Shown in pieces: positions 34,439 to 43,053 of a stretch of DNA of 64,000 nucleotides. The notes below the pieces were generated by a model, which saw nothing but the letters and a program-made list of their open reading frames with translations, searched no databases and was not told where the DNA came from. The stretch covers positions 6,871 to 70,870 of the forward strand of contig JBMHDF010000010.1 in NCBI GenBank assembly GCA_049889535.1. Direction: 5' to 3'. The translations under genes were made by a program, and so were the position numbers. The stretch comes from JAYQKL01 sp049889535. Its GTDB lineage: Bacteria > Pseudomonadota > Alphaproteobacteria > RS24. How positions within the stretch are numbered: position 1 is the stretch's first letter; each line of letters starts with the position of its first letter.

Positions 34439-34807
34439 CTAAACCAAATCTTTCCAAAGCAGATAAACAGAGGCTATGCCAATTAGTTCTATCATAATGC
34501 CTGCAATATTCATCCGTGTGTAACCGTCAAATATCAGGCTGAAAATTCGACCGATTGTGACAGCTCCCGTTGCCATAATCGCAGGCAAGGCCCACGCATT
34601 GCCATAGAATAAAAATAGTCCTTGAAACACTCCAATAAGTAAAAGCATGCCCGCAATGTCGCCGCGTATCATGCCCATGGCTTCGGTTTTATTGGCGCTT
34701 AACCCCAAAACTTTTTCCAATGCTGGATAATTAAACACAATCAGGAACCATGCGCCAATCAATGCCACTGAACCCACACCAATGATAATTTGTAAAATAA
34801 ATTCCAT
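34439..34807 (-). CDS. Small membrane protein, DUF4345-like
   Basis: A 122-residue protein with four hydrophobic segments. The pattern GDIAGMLLLIGVFQGLFLF followed by GRIFSLIFDGYTRMNIAGIMIELIG resembles the DUF4345 family (FGG-like short integral membrane proteins of unknown role). The ATG at 34807 has a strong AGGTGAGGG box four bases upstream, whereas the frame extends to 34846 without one. It is probably monocistronic. Function unknown. Confidence 0.72.
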   Translation of the reverse strand: MEFILQIIIGVGSVALIGAWFLIVFNYPALEKVLGLSANKTEAMGMIRGDIAGMLLLIGVFQGLFLFYGNAWALPAIMATGAVTIGRIFSLIFDGYTRMNIAGIMIELIGIASVYLLWKDLV

Positions 34808-34871
34808 AAGACCCTCACCTTTTTTATAACAGTAAGAGTTTAGCAAGCGTGAAAGTTTAGTGCTAGTTCAA

Positions 34872-35978
34872 TTATTTAGACGAATTATGGATATTTTTTA
34901 AAGGGCGGGTTTCACCTATTTTCATGACCACAGATTGTGAGCCTGCCGCTTTTTTAAAACGCGCACGGGGTTCGGCAAAAGGTTCAAAAGATAATCTGAA
35001 AGTACCCCAATGCATGGGCACCATCATAGCGCAGCCGACATCGCGGCCAATTTGTACACCGCCTTCGGGAATCGTGTGATGCCCACGCATAATCGCTTGC
35101 GGCTCATATGCCCCAACACTGATAAGGCCAATATCACACCCCTGATGCTGGGTTTTCATATGTGCGCCAATGGATTTAAAAATGTCCGGATGGGTTTCTG
35201 TATCCCCTGTGTGATAGACGGAACGCCCACCGGCTGAAAAACCATAGGACATCCAAAGCGTGCGATTGCGGTCAAACAGGCTGCGGCTTGACCAATGGGC
35301 AGCCGGGTAAGCGGTTAATTTAAATTCGCCAGTTTTTGAGGGGAGTGTAACCTCATCATACCAATCAACCTCATAAACTTTGCCATAATTGCGCTGGGTG
35401 AAATATGTGCCAAGCCCTAATGGCACAATGGCGGTGATGCGTTCTGGATTGGGAAGCTTATCGAGTGTGCGTGTGTCCAAATGGTCATAATGTGCATGAC
35501 TAATCACCACCACATCAATTGGTGGTAAATCGGAAATTTCAAGCCCTAGTGGCGGCACGCGGGCGGGGCCAGCAAAAGAAACTGGGGAGGCGCGTTTGGA
35601 AAAGATAGGATCTGTCAGCACGGTCACGCCGTCTAGTTTTATCAAGAAACTGGCATGTCCAATCCAGCTTATACTGTCTTGGTCACTCAATTGCGCTAAT
35701 TGGCTAAGGGCAGTTTCACGCGGCAGGATATGATTTTCTGGTAAAGGGGGTTGGGCGCCAATGAGTTGTGAGCCAATCATGCGAGAGAAAAATTTCATGC
35801 GGTCTGAAAACCGGTCAATAGTAGCAATGCTATTGGGCGGGTTACGGAAACCGCGCTCCATATGGTGATAAGGATAGCCATCCCCTTTTGGGTTACCCAC
35901 ACCAGTGCAGGAACCCAAAGCGCTACCAATCACCACCAGCATTAAAATGATAGGTATGAATTTTTTAAGCTTCTTCAC
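34872..35978 (-). CDS. MBL-fold metallohydrolase lipoprotein, NAPE-PLD-like
   Basis: A 368-residue metallo-beta-lactamase-fold enzyme related to N-acylphosphatidylethanolamine phospholipase D and UlaG. The N-terminus has a signal with a possible lipobox (LGSC at about residue 24), so it is probably an envelope protein. The zinc motif HxHxDH is seen as SHAHYDHLD, with WIGHASFLI before it and HTGDTETHPD and MVPMHWGTFRLSFEPF after it, all typical of the NAPE-PLD group. It may act on membrane N-acyl phospholipids, but no direct evidence exists here. It is 30 bases downstream of the SDR gene, so the two may be co-transcribed. Confidence 0.85.
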   Translation of the reverse strand: MKKLKKFIPIILMLVVIGSALGSCTGVGNPKGDGYPYHHMERGFRNPPNSIATIDRFSDRMKFFSRMIGSQLIGAQPPLPENHILPRETALSQLAQLSDQDSISWIGHASFLIKLDGVTVLTDPIFSKRASPVSFAGPARVPPLGLEISDLPPIDVVVISHAHYDHLDTRTLDKLPNPERITAIVPLGLGTYFTQRNYGKVYEVDWYDEVTLPSKTGEFKLTAYPAAHWSSRSLFDRNRTLWMSYGFSAGGRSVYHTGDTETHPDIFKSIGAHMKTQHQGCDIGLISVGAYEPQAIMRGHHTIPEGGVQIGRDVGCAMMVPMHWGTFRLSFEPFAEPRARFKKAAGSQSVVMKIGETRPLKNIHNSSK

Positions 35979-36008
35979 CAGCTCATCACCTTTACATATT
36001 TGTCAGTT

Positions 36009-36818
36009 TTATATGTTTCTATATTTATCAATTAGGTCTTTTGAGCCTTTATGCAATAATTTCGGCAAAAGACGATGAATATACCATGCGATGCGTGCAT
36101 AAAGCGGGGTGAAGATAAGGCGGTCTTTTGTTAAAAGCCCATTAATGATTTTCTGCGCAGCAATGTTGGCTGGCTGGGCTTTAGGTAAGAAGTCCAATAT
36201 GGGTGAAGGTTTGCCTGTGCTGGTTGCGGCATTGACCAGCAAATTTGATTGAATATTGCCTGGGCAAGCTGCGCGAATATCAACACCATAAGCTTCGGCT
36301 TCAACAGCGGCTGAAACAGTCAATCCGACAACGCCATATTTTGTGCCAGCATAAGACACCATTGTCGCGGTTGGCAGTAATCCGCCCATGGATGCAATAT
36401 TCAAGATTTGCCCAAAGCCTTGTTTTTTCATTTGCCGGTAAGCATAAAGCATACCAATTTGCACGGCATTATAATTAATGTCAGTTGTTTTGCGGATTTG
36501 CGCCTCGGTCATTTCGACAAATTCACCGACATAGACAGTGCCTGCATTATTGACCATTACATCAAGCTGGCCGTGTTCTTTGACAATTTTATTCATCACC
36601 CGCTTTAGGTCAGCATCTTTTGTCACATCGCATTTATAAGCCTGAGCGGTGCCGCCTGCGAGCTGGATTTTTTTGGCTGTGACTTGAGCTTGCTTCAGCG
36701 TGATATCCGTTGCATAAACCTGCGCCCCGCGCTTGGCAAATTCCTCTGCCAAAGCTTGTCCAATACCAGACCCTGCGCCTGTGACCATCACTGTTTTATT
36801 TTGAAACCCGTCAGCCAT
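36009..36818 (-). CDS. Short-chain dehydrogenase/reductase (SDR)
   Basis: A 269-residue classical SDR. The cofactor motif TGAGSGIG is at 13-20, NNAG at 90-93, and the catalytic residues are S143, Y156 and K160 (YAGTK). Its C-terminal region ends in LLPKLLHKGSKDLIDKYRNI, a basic amphipathic tail that may contact the membrane. The substrate is unknown. It is separated from the upstream amidohydrolase gene by two hairpins, so it probably has its own promoter. Confidence 0.9.
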   Translation of the reverse strand: MADGFQNKTVMVTGAGSGIGQALAEEFAKRGAQVYATDITLKQAQVTAKKIQLAGGTAQAYKCDVTKDADLKRVMNKIVKEHGQLDVMVNNAGTVYVGEFVEMTEAQIRKTTDINYNAVQIGMLYAYRQMKKQGFGQILNIASMGGLLPTATMVSYAGTKYGVVGLTVSAAVEAEAYGVDIRAACPGNIQSNLLVNAATSTGKPSPILDFLPKAQPANIAAQKIINGLLTKDRLIFTPLYARIAWYIHRLLPKLLHKGSKDLIDKYRNI

Positions 36819-36843
36819 ATCTCCCCCATTATTTTAAAATGCA

Positions 36844-36874
36844 AAACAGGCAAGTTATAAAAACCTGCCTGTTT
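36844..36874 (-). terminator. Hairpin between the amidohydrolase and SDR genes
   Basis: AAACAGGCA and TGCCTGTTT form a perfect 9-bp stem around a 13-base loop. Read leftwards it is followed by TGCATTTTAAAA, only a weak T-run, so termination is likely but not certain. Confidence 0.55.
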
Positions 36875-36891
36875 AAAAATCTAACAAAAAT

Positions 36892-36909
36892 ATGATTGCA
36901 TGCAATCAT
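36892..36909. terminator. Perfect 18-bp palindrome after the amidohydrolase gene
   Basis: ATGATTGCATGCAATCAT is its own reverse complement. On the minus strand it is followed by ATTTTTGTTAG, so it may act as a terminator 14 bases beyond the amidohydrolase stop. A dimeric-repressor operator for the SDR gene is the alternative reading. Confidence 0.5.
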
Positions 36910-36923
36910 GCTTTCAATGTGGT

Positions 36924-38000
36924 TTACGCAAAGCCATACATTTTTGCGCCATTTTCCCATGTGATTTTATGCACATCTTCTTCTGGCACATTTTTGAACA
37001 ATTCAGCCACTTTTGCTTGCGCATTTGGCCAGTTGCAGCATGGGTGCGGGAAGTCTGTTGACCAAAGAAGGTTTTCAACACCAAGCTGCTCACGATTGGT
37101 CACCGCTTCTGGTTCATCAACAAAAGTCACGGCCATATTGCGTTTCCAATAAGTGCTTGGCAGCTCATCAACGCCTGGAAACTCATAATGCTGGTCCATG
37201 CGTCGGTCAAGGAAACTCAAAAAGCCTGGTATCCAAAACAGGCCGGGCTCAACCCAAACAATTTTGAGATTAGGATGGCGTCCTAAAATGCCTGTTAAGA
37301 AATACCACATCATAGGCTCCATCATGAGTGATGGTGGTAAGCCAGTAAAAATACCTTTTTGTGGGGTCGGGTCGCGGCGGAAGGTACCCCAAAGATGAGG
37401 CGTGATAGAAAGGTGATGCGCAATGACAGCACCGCTTTCTTCAATCGCGCTAAACAAAGGCGTGTAGCGCTCATCATGATAATCTGGCAGGCCTAATGCG
37501 GATGGGAAGTTTGGCAGCTGAACAGAGCGTGCGCCGAGTTTTAATACACGGTGTAATTCTTTAATCGCAAAATCAATATCCGTGATTGGTAAATGATAAG
37601 TGATTAAAAGGCGGTTTGGGTCTGCGGAAGCAAAATCATAAAGCGCATTGTTAAATGCCTCCAGATTATCCTGCACGGTGTCGAGATTATTATAAAACCG
37701 CATATCATCGAGCGGGTCATTATACATGACCTCATGTAGCACGCCGTCCTTGTCCATTGCTTCTAGACGGGCAGGGCCTTCAATATATCCTGGATGGCTT
37801 GCCGCTTCCAAATCGACAAAATCATCCATTGATAATTCTTCCCCCTGTTTCATATCAGCATCATATTTTGTATAGGCTGCGACAGCGTCGTCAAATCCGG
37901 GTTTTTTTGCTTCAGGCAAATAATTCCGAATGGTGTCGGCCGGTATATGGACGTGAGAGTCGACCGAAAATAGTTTTCTTTTGTTTTCCATTGTTTCCAT
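36924..38000 (-). CDS. Amidohydrolase family protein, ACMSD-like
   Basis: A 358-residue TIM-barrel metal-dependent hydrolase or decarboxylase of the amidohydrolase-2/ACMSD group. Metal ligands are expected in DSHVHI near residue 14, in VIAHHLS and in STDFPHPCCNWP. The central GILGRHPNLKIVWVEPGLFWIPG is the usual barrel block of this family. Relatives decarboxylate aromatic acids or open lactone rings. The start has GGAGGG five bases upstream, and a palindromic operator-like site lies 21 bases beyond it. The gene probably forms its own unit in the catabolic region. Confidence 0.85.
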   Translation of the reverse strand: METMENKRKLFSVDSHVHIPADTIRNYLPEAKKPGFDDAVAAYTKYDADMKQGEELSMDDFVDLEAASHPGYIEGPARLEAMDKDGVLHEVMYNDPLDDMRFYNNLDTVQDNLEAFNNALYDFASADPNRLLITYHLPITDIDFAIKELHRVLKLGARSVQLPNFPSALGLPDYHDERYTPLFSAIEESGAVIAHHLSITPHLWGTFRRDPTPQKGIFTGLPPSLMMEPMMWYFLTGILGRHPNLKIVWVEPGLFWIPGFLSFLDRRMDQHYEFPGVDELPSTYWKRNMAVTFVDEPEAVTNREQLGVENLLWSTDFPHPCCNWPNAQAKVAELFKNVPEEDVHKITWENGAKMYGFA

Positions 38001-38021
38001 AATATCCCTCCAAAGTATTTA

Positions 38022-38034
38022 CGAACAGCGTTCG
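38022..38034. promoter_or_regulatory. TetR-type operator-like inverted repeat
   Basis: CGAAC-AGC-GTTCG is a perfect inverted repeat placed 21 bases upstream of the amidohydrolase start. Half-sites of this type (CGAAC/GTTCG) are usual for TetR-family repressors. No TetR gene is found in the window. Confidence 0.45.
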
Positions 38035-38106
38035 GAAATTAAGTAAACGATAAAAGAGCTGATGTTGTCAAGGTGCTATTGACGTTGTTTTTGCGCTTAA
38101 AGAAAG

Positions 38107-39543
38107 TTATTCAGCCGCTTTAGCGGGTGCATATTCTTCCAGATTTGCCCATGTTCCGTGAAAGCCAAGCGGCACACGCTGTGGCAAATGAACTTCGGCA
38201 ATTGGCTGATCATTCATATTCTGCGCATCCATAATCAAAACAGATGATTTTTCAGTCTCAGCATTGGTCACAAAAGACAATACATACCCATCATCTTCCG
38301 ATTTTGCATTAAGGCGCGGCGCAAAAGCTGGCTCTGACCCATAAGTGTTTTTGGCAAAACTGTGTTTTTGATATGAGCCTGTTGTGAGGTCATATTTTAA
38401 AATGCCGTCAAATAATTGTGTTTCCATATCCGGTATGGCGACATGATAAGAATATTGAGAAAAATGCCCAGCGCGTCCAAGATTAATGACCGGAAATTCA
38501 CTTATGGCATCGTCGAGCTGTTCTTCCTTGCAGGCGCCAGTTTTCATGTTCATTGTCCAGCGTGTTGTGACAGCGCGCAAGGCCAGCACATTGACCATTG
38601 GCGCATAGGGGCCATAGTGCATGGGCATGTCACGGCCATTATCTACCATTTTGCAGCAATTCAGAATGACATTATCGCCTTCTTCCCATGCATTGATAAC
38701 ATGGTAAATATAACAGCCAGGAAATGAGAACCATTTAATTTCGCTTCCCTGACCTTTACGCGGCATAATACCAAATCGAGTTGGCAGGTTTTGATCTTCA
38801 TGAATGGTCCAAATTTTATTGCGCAGGCCAGAATCCGTAAACACAATCGGCAAGTCCATAAAAATGGCGTAATTTTCTGTAATCGCCATATCATGCGGCA
38901 AGCGCGGACCAGGCAATTCAATTTGGGTGAAGTGCGTGAGATTATTCTGCGCATCAACCACGCCATAGCTATACCAAGGCTCATAAAGCGCATAATCGAA
39001 AAATAAAAACTCGCCCGTATTTAAATCCACTTTCGAATGGGCGGATACATTATGAGGCAGTTTGCCGCCAAAATTTTCTTGTTTGACGGTTTCCAATGTT
39101 TTGGCATCGAGCCTGACAGGTTGGCCGCTAATGTACCAAAGCGCCATCAGCTCGCCATTATGCATGATGATATCTGTATTCGCGGTGTCTTTATAAACGG
39201 TTGTGCTATCATCTTCGACGGCGGGCTTCATAATACCAGCCTTTGTCAACTCTCCCGCTTCATCGGCTAAAAAATCATGGCTGCGGATATAGCGGTTTAC
39301 ATAGCTGGCATGACCATCTTCAAAATGAATGGCATGCAACATGCCATCGCCGTCAAACCAGTGATGCATACCCTCAGGCGGTGATTTTGGGTTTGGGCCA
39401 TTGCGGTAATAAGAGCCTGCAAAATCGCGCGGGATTTCGCCAGTGACTTCAAGTTTATCTGACTGAATTTCTTTTTCAACCGGTCGGTATAGCCCCTGCA
39501 AATAAGGGTTCAGATCGTTGAGTTCTGTTGTTGCATCAGACAT
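38107..39543 (-). CDS. Carotenoid cleavage oxygenase family protein
   Basis: A 478-residue non-haem iron dioxygenase of the carotenoid/stilbene cleavage family (RPE65, lignostilbene dioxygenase). Family blocks are GSYYRNGPNPKSPPEGMHHWFDGDGMLHAIHF, the iron-His segments NVSAHSKVD and PHDMAITENYAIFMDLP, YIYHVINAWEEGDNVILNCC and the final LGFHGTWA. The ATG at 39543 has AAAGGAGA seven bases upstream and overlaps the end of the preceding gene by eight bases, which indicates translational coupling; the frame is open to 39597. The substrate could be a carotenoid, apocarotenoid or a lignin-derived stilbene. Confidence 0.92.
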   Translation of the reverse strand: MSDATTELNDLNPYLQGLYRPVEKEIQSDKLEVTGEIPRDFAGSYYRNGPNPKSPPEGMHHWFDGDGMLHAIHFEDGHASYVNRYIRSHDFLADEAGELTKAGIMKPAVEDDSTTVYKDTANTDIIMHNGELMALWYISGQPVRLDAKTLETVKQENFGGKLPHNVSAHSKVDLNTGEFLFFDYALYEPWYSYGVVDAQNNLTHFTQIELPGPRLPHDMAITENYAIFMDLPIVFTDSGLRNKIWTIHEDQNLPTRFGIMPRKGQGSEIKWFSFPGCYIYHVINAWEEGDNVILNCCKMVDNGRDMPMHYGPYAPMVNVLALRAVTTRWTMNMKTGACKEEQLDDAISEFPVINLGRAGHFSQYSYHVAIPDMETQLFDGILKYDLTTGSYQKHSFAKNTYGSEPAFAPRLNAKSEDDGYVLSFVTNAETEKSSVLIMDAQNMNDQPIAEVHLPQRVPLGFHGTWANLEEYAPAKAAE

Positions 39544-40489
39544 AGGCTTGTCTCCTTTGGGCGGGTGTTGGTGTTTCAAAGGTTTGTTCATACTCATTTA
39601 CTAACTGGTGAATAATATCCTGCACGGGCTTTATAGCCTGAACCGAGCCGACCCCGTGTCCGGCAGACCAAACATCGCGCCAGGCTTTAATCTGGCTTTG
39701 TGAATCTTGCAATTGCATGCCATGACCAGCCTGCATATTGTCTGGGTCAAAACCCATTTTAATAAGTGATTGGCGCAGATAATAAGCTTTGACGCCTGTC
39801 AGCTGGTCGGAGAGTACCAAATCTTCAAACTGTGCTTTGACCACCATTTCTTTATAGTCTTGGCTGGCAAGGCTTTCTGGTGTGGCGATAAAATGCGTCC
39901 CCATATAGCATAAATCCGCACCAGCGATTTCTGCTGCATGAATGGCCTGACCCGTGCCAATGCCACCTCCCAACACCACCAGACCGTCAAAAAATTCACG
40001 CACAGCCTGCACAAATGAAAAACCCGCCATATGGCCTGTATGCCCGCCGGCGCCCGCCGCGATAAGCGCCAGCCCGTCCACACCTTTGTCAACGGCCTTG
40101 CGGGCATAGTGCATAGAATTAACATCAGCAATCACTGTGCCGCCATAGGATTTAACCACTTCTAAAACAGGTTCTGGGCCCCCTAAAGCCGTAATCACGA
40201 TTTTGGGTTTATGATTGGCAATTAAGGCGATTTCATCTTGTAAGCGATCATAAGTGCTATGCGTTGTAAGATTGACCGCGAACGGGGCAGCGTGGGGTGT
40301 GTTCTTAATTGTTTGGCCAATATCATCAAGCCATTTGTCGAGAGTGGCAATATCGCGGGCATTGGGAAAAGGAAATGAACCGACAACGCCAGCCAAGCAG
40401 CTTGCCTTCACAAGGTCAGGGCCAGACACCAAAAACATTGGCGCCACAATAACCGGCAAGGCCAGGGTTTCTAAGCTTTGAGGTTTCAT
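39536..40489 (-). CDS. Nitronate monooxygenase-like FMN protein
   Basis: A 317-residue FMN-dependent TIM-barrel enzyme of the 2-nitropropane dioxygenase/nitronate monooxygenase family. The family blocks are PVIVAPMFLVSGPDLVKA near the N-terminus, the AGAGGHTGHM motif with the catalytic His and phosphate loop, and LGGGIGTGQAIHAAEIAGADLCYMGT. Members oxidise propionate 3-nitronate or act on other substrates. Its stop overlaps the start region of the carotenoid oxygenase gene, so the two form an operon and may share a pathway. It is divergent from the thiolase operon across 83 bases. Confidence 0.88.
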   Translation of the reverse strand: MKPQSLETLALPVIVAPMFLVSGPDLVKASCLAGVVGSFPFPNARDIATLDKWLDDIGQTIKNTPHAAPFAVNLTTHSTYDRLQDEIALIANHKPKIVITALGGPEPVLEVVKSYGGTVIADVNSMHYARKAVDKGVDGLALIAAGAGGHTGHMAGFSFVQAVREFFDGLVVLGGGIGTGQAIHAAEIAGADLCYMGTHFIATPESLASQDYKEMVVKAQFEDLVLSDQLTGVKAYYLRQSLIKMGFDPDNMQAGHGMQLQDSQSQIKAWRDVWSAGHGVGSVQAIKPVQDIIHQLVNEYEQTFETPTPAQRRQAYV

Positions 40490-40572
40490 ATCTATAAATC
40501 CACTTTTATAATCATACTAACTATTGCGTAGTGGTTTGGCAATCGTTAAAGTAAATTCAGGAGGAAAATTCT

Positions 40573-41805
40573 GTGACAAAAAAAATATATATATTGGGGG
40601 GTGCCCAGACCGATTTTGCCAAAAATTGGGCGCGAGAAAACAAAGACTTGTTTGATTTATTTCAGGAGTCTGTTTTGGCGGGTTTGGAAAATGCCCAGCT
40701 CGAGGCTGGTGATATTGAGGTTGGCCATGTCGGTAATTTTGTCGCTGAGATGTTTACAGGTCAGGGGCAGTTGGGTGGCTATTTTGGTCATGTTGATGCG
40801 GCATTTTCAGGCATGCCGGCAGCGCGTCATGAGGCGGCCTGTGCGTCAGGTTCTCTCGCTATTTTGGCGGCCATGTCAGATATTGAGAGCGGGCGTTATC
40901 AAACCGCTTGTGTAACTGGCATTGAGCTGATGCGTAATGTGCCAGGCCAAATTGCGGCGCAAAATTTAGGGGCCGCTGCTTGGGTTGGTAAAGAAGCAGA
41001 GGGCGCCACTTATTTATGGCCGGCTATGTTTTCAGATTTATGCGAAGTTTATGAAGAGCGTTTTGGGCTGGACTATCAACATTTGGCTGCGATAAGCAAA
41101 AATAATTTTGCCAATGGTCGCCGTAATCCAAATGCGCAAACCCGCTTATGGGATTTTAATGAGGACAGCTTTAAACAAGATGATGAGGCCAATCCAGTGA
41201 TTGAAGGCTGGATGCGCAAGCAAGATTGCGGACAGGTGACAGATGGCGCGGCGACTGTGATTTTGGCGGGTGAAGATTTTGCGGCGGACTATGCCAATCA
41301 AAGAGGTCTAAATTTGGACGATATCCCCTATTTTAAAGGTTGGGGGCATTCAACCGCGCCAATGCTTATGGACACAAAAATGCAAGAGAGTGAGGGCGGG
41401 GGCTATGTTTTTCCATGGACGCGCAAAGCCATCACCGATGCCTATCAACGGGCAGGTATTTCAGGGCCAGAGGAATTGGACGCGATTGAAACGCATGATT
41501 GTTTTTCTATTACAGAATATATGGCGATTGAACATTTTGGGCTTACCGCGCCGGGTGAGGCTTGGAAAGCCATTGAAGAAGGCCGCATTGAGATGGGTGG
41601 CGATATACCGATTAACCCATCAGGCGGGCTGATTGGTTTGGGTCACCCAGTTGGCGCAACCGGTGTGCGCATGGTGTTGGATAGTGCCAATCAAACCACT
41701 GGGCGCGCTGGTGATATGCAAGTCGAGGGCGCCAAAACAATGGCGACTTTCAATGTTGGCGGGTCTGGCACCACAAATGTTTCATTTGTTATTGGCACAG
41801 AATAA
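40573..41805 (+). CDS. Thiolase, SCP-x/acetyl-CoA acetyltransferase-like
   Basis: A 410-residue thiolase-superfamily enzyme for CoA-dependent chain cleavage. The nucleophile is C90 in HEAACASGSLAIL, with ETHDCFSITEY and GLIGLGHPVGATGVRM. The end (FNVGGSGTTNVSFV) shows the NVGGxG form seen in SCP-x-type thiolases in place of a Cys-containing loop. Translation starts at a GTG at 40573 with AGGAGG nine bases upstream. It heads a five-gene rightward operon. Confidence 0.92.
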   Translation: MTKKIYILGGAQTDFAKNWARENKDLFDLFQESVLAGLENAQLEAGDIEVGHVGNFVAEMFTGQGQLGGYFGHVDAAFSGMPAARHEAACASGSLAILAAMSDIESGRYQTACVTGIELMRNVPGQIAAQNLGAAAWVGKEAEGATYLWPAMFSDLCEVYEERFGLDYQHLAAISKNNFANGRRNPNAQTRLWDFNEDSFKQDDEANPVIEGWMRKQDCGQVTDGAATVILAGEDFAADYANQRGLNLDDIPYFKGWGHSTAPMLMDTKMQESEGGGYVFPWTRKAITDAYQRAGISGPEELDAIETHDCFSITEYMAIEHFGLTAPGEAWKAIEEGRIEMGGDIPINPSGGLIGLGHPVGATGVRMVLDSANQTTGRAGDMQVEGAKTMATFNVGGSGTTNVSFVIGTE

Positions 41806-41816
41806 GGAAGCCATAA

Positions 41817-43037
41817 ATGACCGCTTATATTTATGATGCCTTGCGAACGCCGCGTGGAATAGGACGTGCGCCAAGAGATGATAAGCCAGGTGGGGGGTTA
41901 TCTGGTTTTGCCCCGCATGAACTTGTAGCCCAATTAAGCGATGCGCTTATGGCGCGCAATGCAGGGCTTGAGACACAGGCCGCCTCTTTGACATTGGGCT
42001 GTGTTGGACAGATTGGTGCGCAAGGTGGGCATATTGCGCTGGTGAGCCGTTTAGCTTCGTCATTGGCGGATCATGTCACGGTTAAAACGCTCAATAATTA
42101 TTGTATTTCTGGGCTGACAGCGGTTTCCAGCGCCGCCATGAGCGTGCAAGCTGGTTTGAGTGGTTTGCATTTGGCGGGCGGGGTAGAAAGCCTTTCCGCA
42201 GTCGGGTTTTTGGCCGATAAGGCGGATTATTATTCTAAGCCAGACATGATTCAAAAACTCAAATGGGCGCCGCCTGTGATGGGGGCGGAGTTGATGGCAA
42301 CGCTAGATGGATTTAGCAAACAGGATTTAGACGATTTGAGTTTGGCTTCGCATCAAAAAGCGCATGCCGCGTGGGAGGCTGGTCATTATGACAAGAGCGT
42401 GATGGCGGTCAAAAACAATGATGACAGTATAGCATTGGCTCATGATGAACTCATTCGCCCCAATTTGACTGCCGAGAAGCTTGCCGCCATGCCGCCTGCT
42501 TTTGCTGCAGATGGAGAAAAAGGGTTTGATGCCATGATGTTGGCGGCTTATCCAGAATTGGACGCAATTGAGCATGTGCATTCCATTGGCAATTGCCCGG
42601 GCATGGCCGATGGTGCGGCATTGGTGGTTGTGGGTGATGAACAGGCTGGTCAGGCGGCAGGTCTAACACCTATGGCGCGCATTGTCGCTATGCAGGCAGC
42701 GAGCGGTGATCCGGTTTTACAATTGGGCGCGGGTTTACAGGCATTGGAACAAATGCTGGCGCGCACGGGCCACTCTATTGATGATTTTACAGTGATTGAG
42801 TTTATGGAAGCTTTTGCGGCCCCCCCATTGAAATTTTTGAAAGATTTTAACCCTGATCCAAACAGGGTGAATGTGAATGGCGGGCATATTGCGATGGGCC
42901 ATCCCATGGGGGCGACAGGCGCGATTTTGATAACCACATTAGTGCATGAACTGAACCGTCAGGGTGGCGGTTTGGGTTTGGTCGTAGGGCAAGCGGCTGG
43001 CGGGGTTGGTGAAGCCATGATTATTGAAACGGTTTAA
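41817..43037 (+). CDS. Thiolase (second), with altered C-terminal active-site loop
   Basis: A 406-residue thiolase 11 bases downstream of the first. The nucleophile is C96 in NNYCISGLTAVSSAAM, with CPGMADGAALVV and NVNGGHIAMGHPMGATGAIL. The final loop, where degradative thiolases have CxGGGxG with the base Cys, reads VVGQAAGGVGEAM, so the second catalytic cysteine is missing. It may act with a different base or with changed activity. Together with the first thiolase it suggests two rounds or two partners of beta-ketoacyl-CoA cleavage in one pathway. Confidence 0.9.
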   Translation: MTAYIYDALRTPRGIGRAPRDDKPGGGLSGFAPHELVAQLSDALMARNAGLETQAASLTLGCVGQIGAQGGHIALVSRLASSLADHVTVKTLNNYCISGLTAVSSAAMSVQAGLSGLHLAGGVESLSAVGFLADKADYYSKPDMIQKLKWAPPVMGAELMATLDGFSKQDLDDLSLASHQKAHAAWEAGHYDKSVMAVKNNDDSIALAHDELIRPNLTAEKLAAMPPAFAADGEKGFDAMMLAAYPELDAIEHVHSIGNCPGMADGAALVVVGDEQAGQAAGLTPMARIVAMQAASGDPVLQLGAGLQALEQMLARTGHSIDDFTVIEFMEAFAAPPLKFLKDFNPDPNRVNVNGGHIAMGHPMGATGAILITTLVHELNRQGGGLGLVVGQAAGGVGEAMIIETV

Positions 43038-43053
43038 GGGTAGAGAGTTTAAG

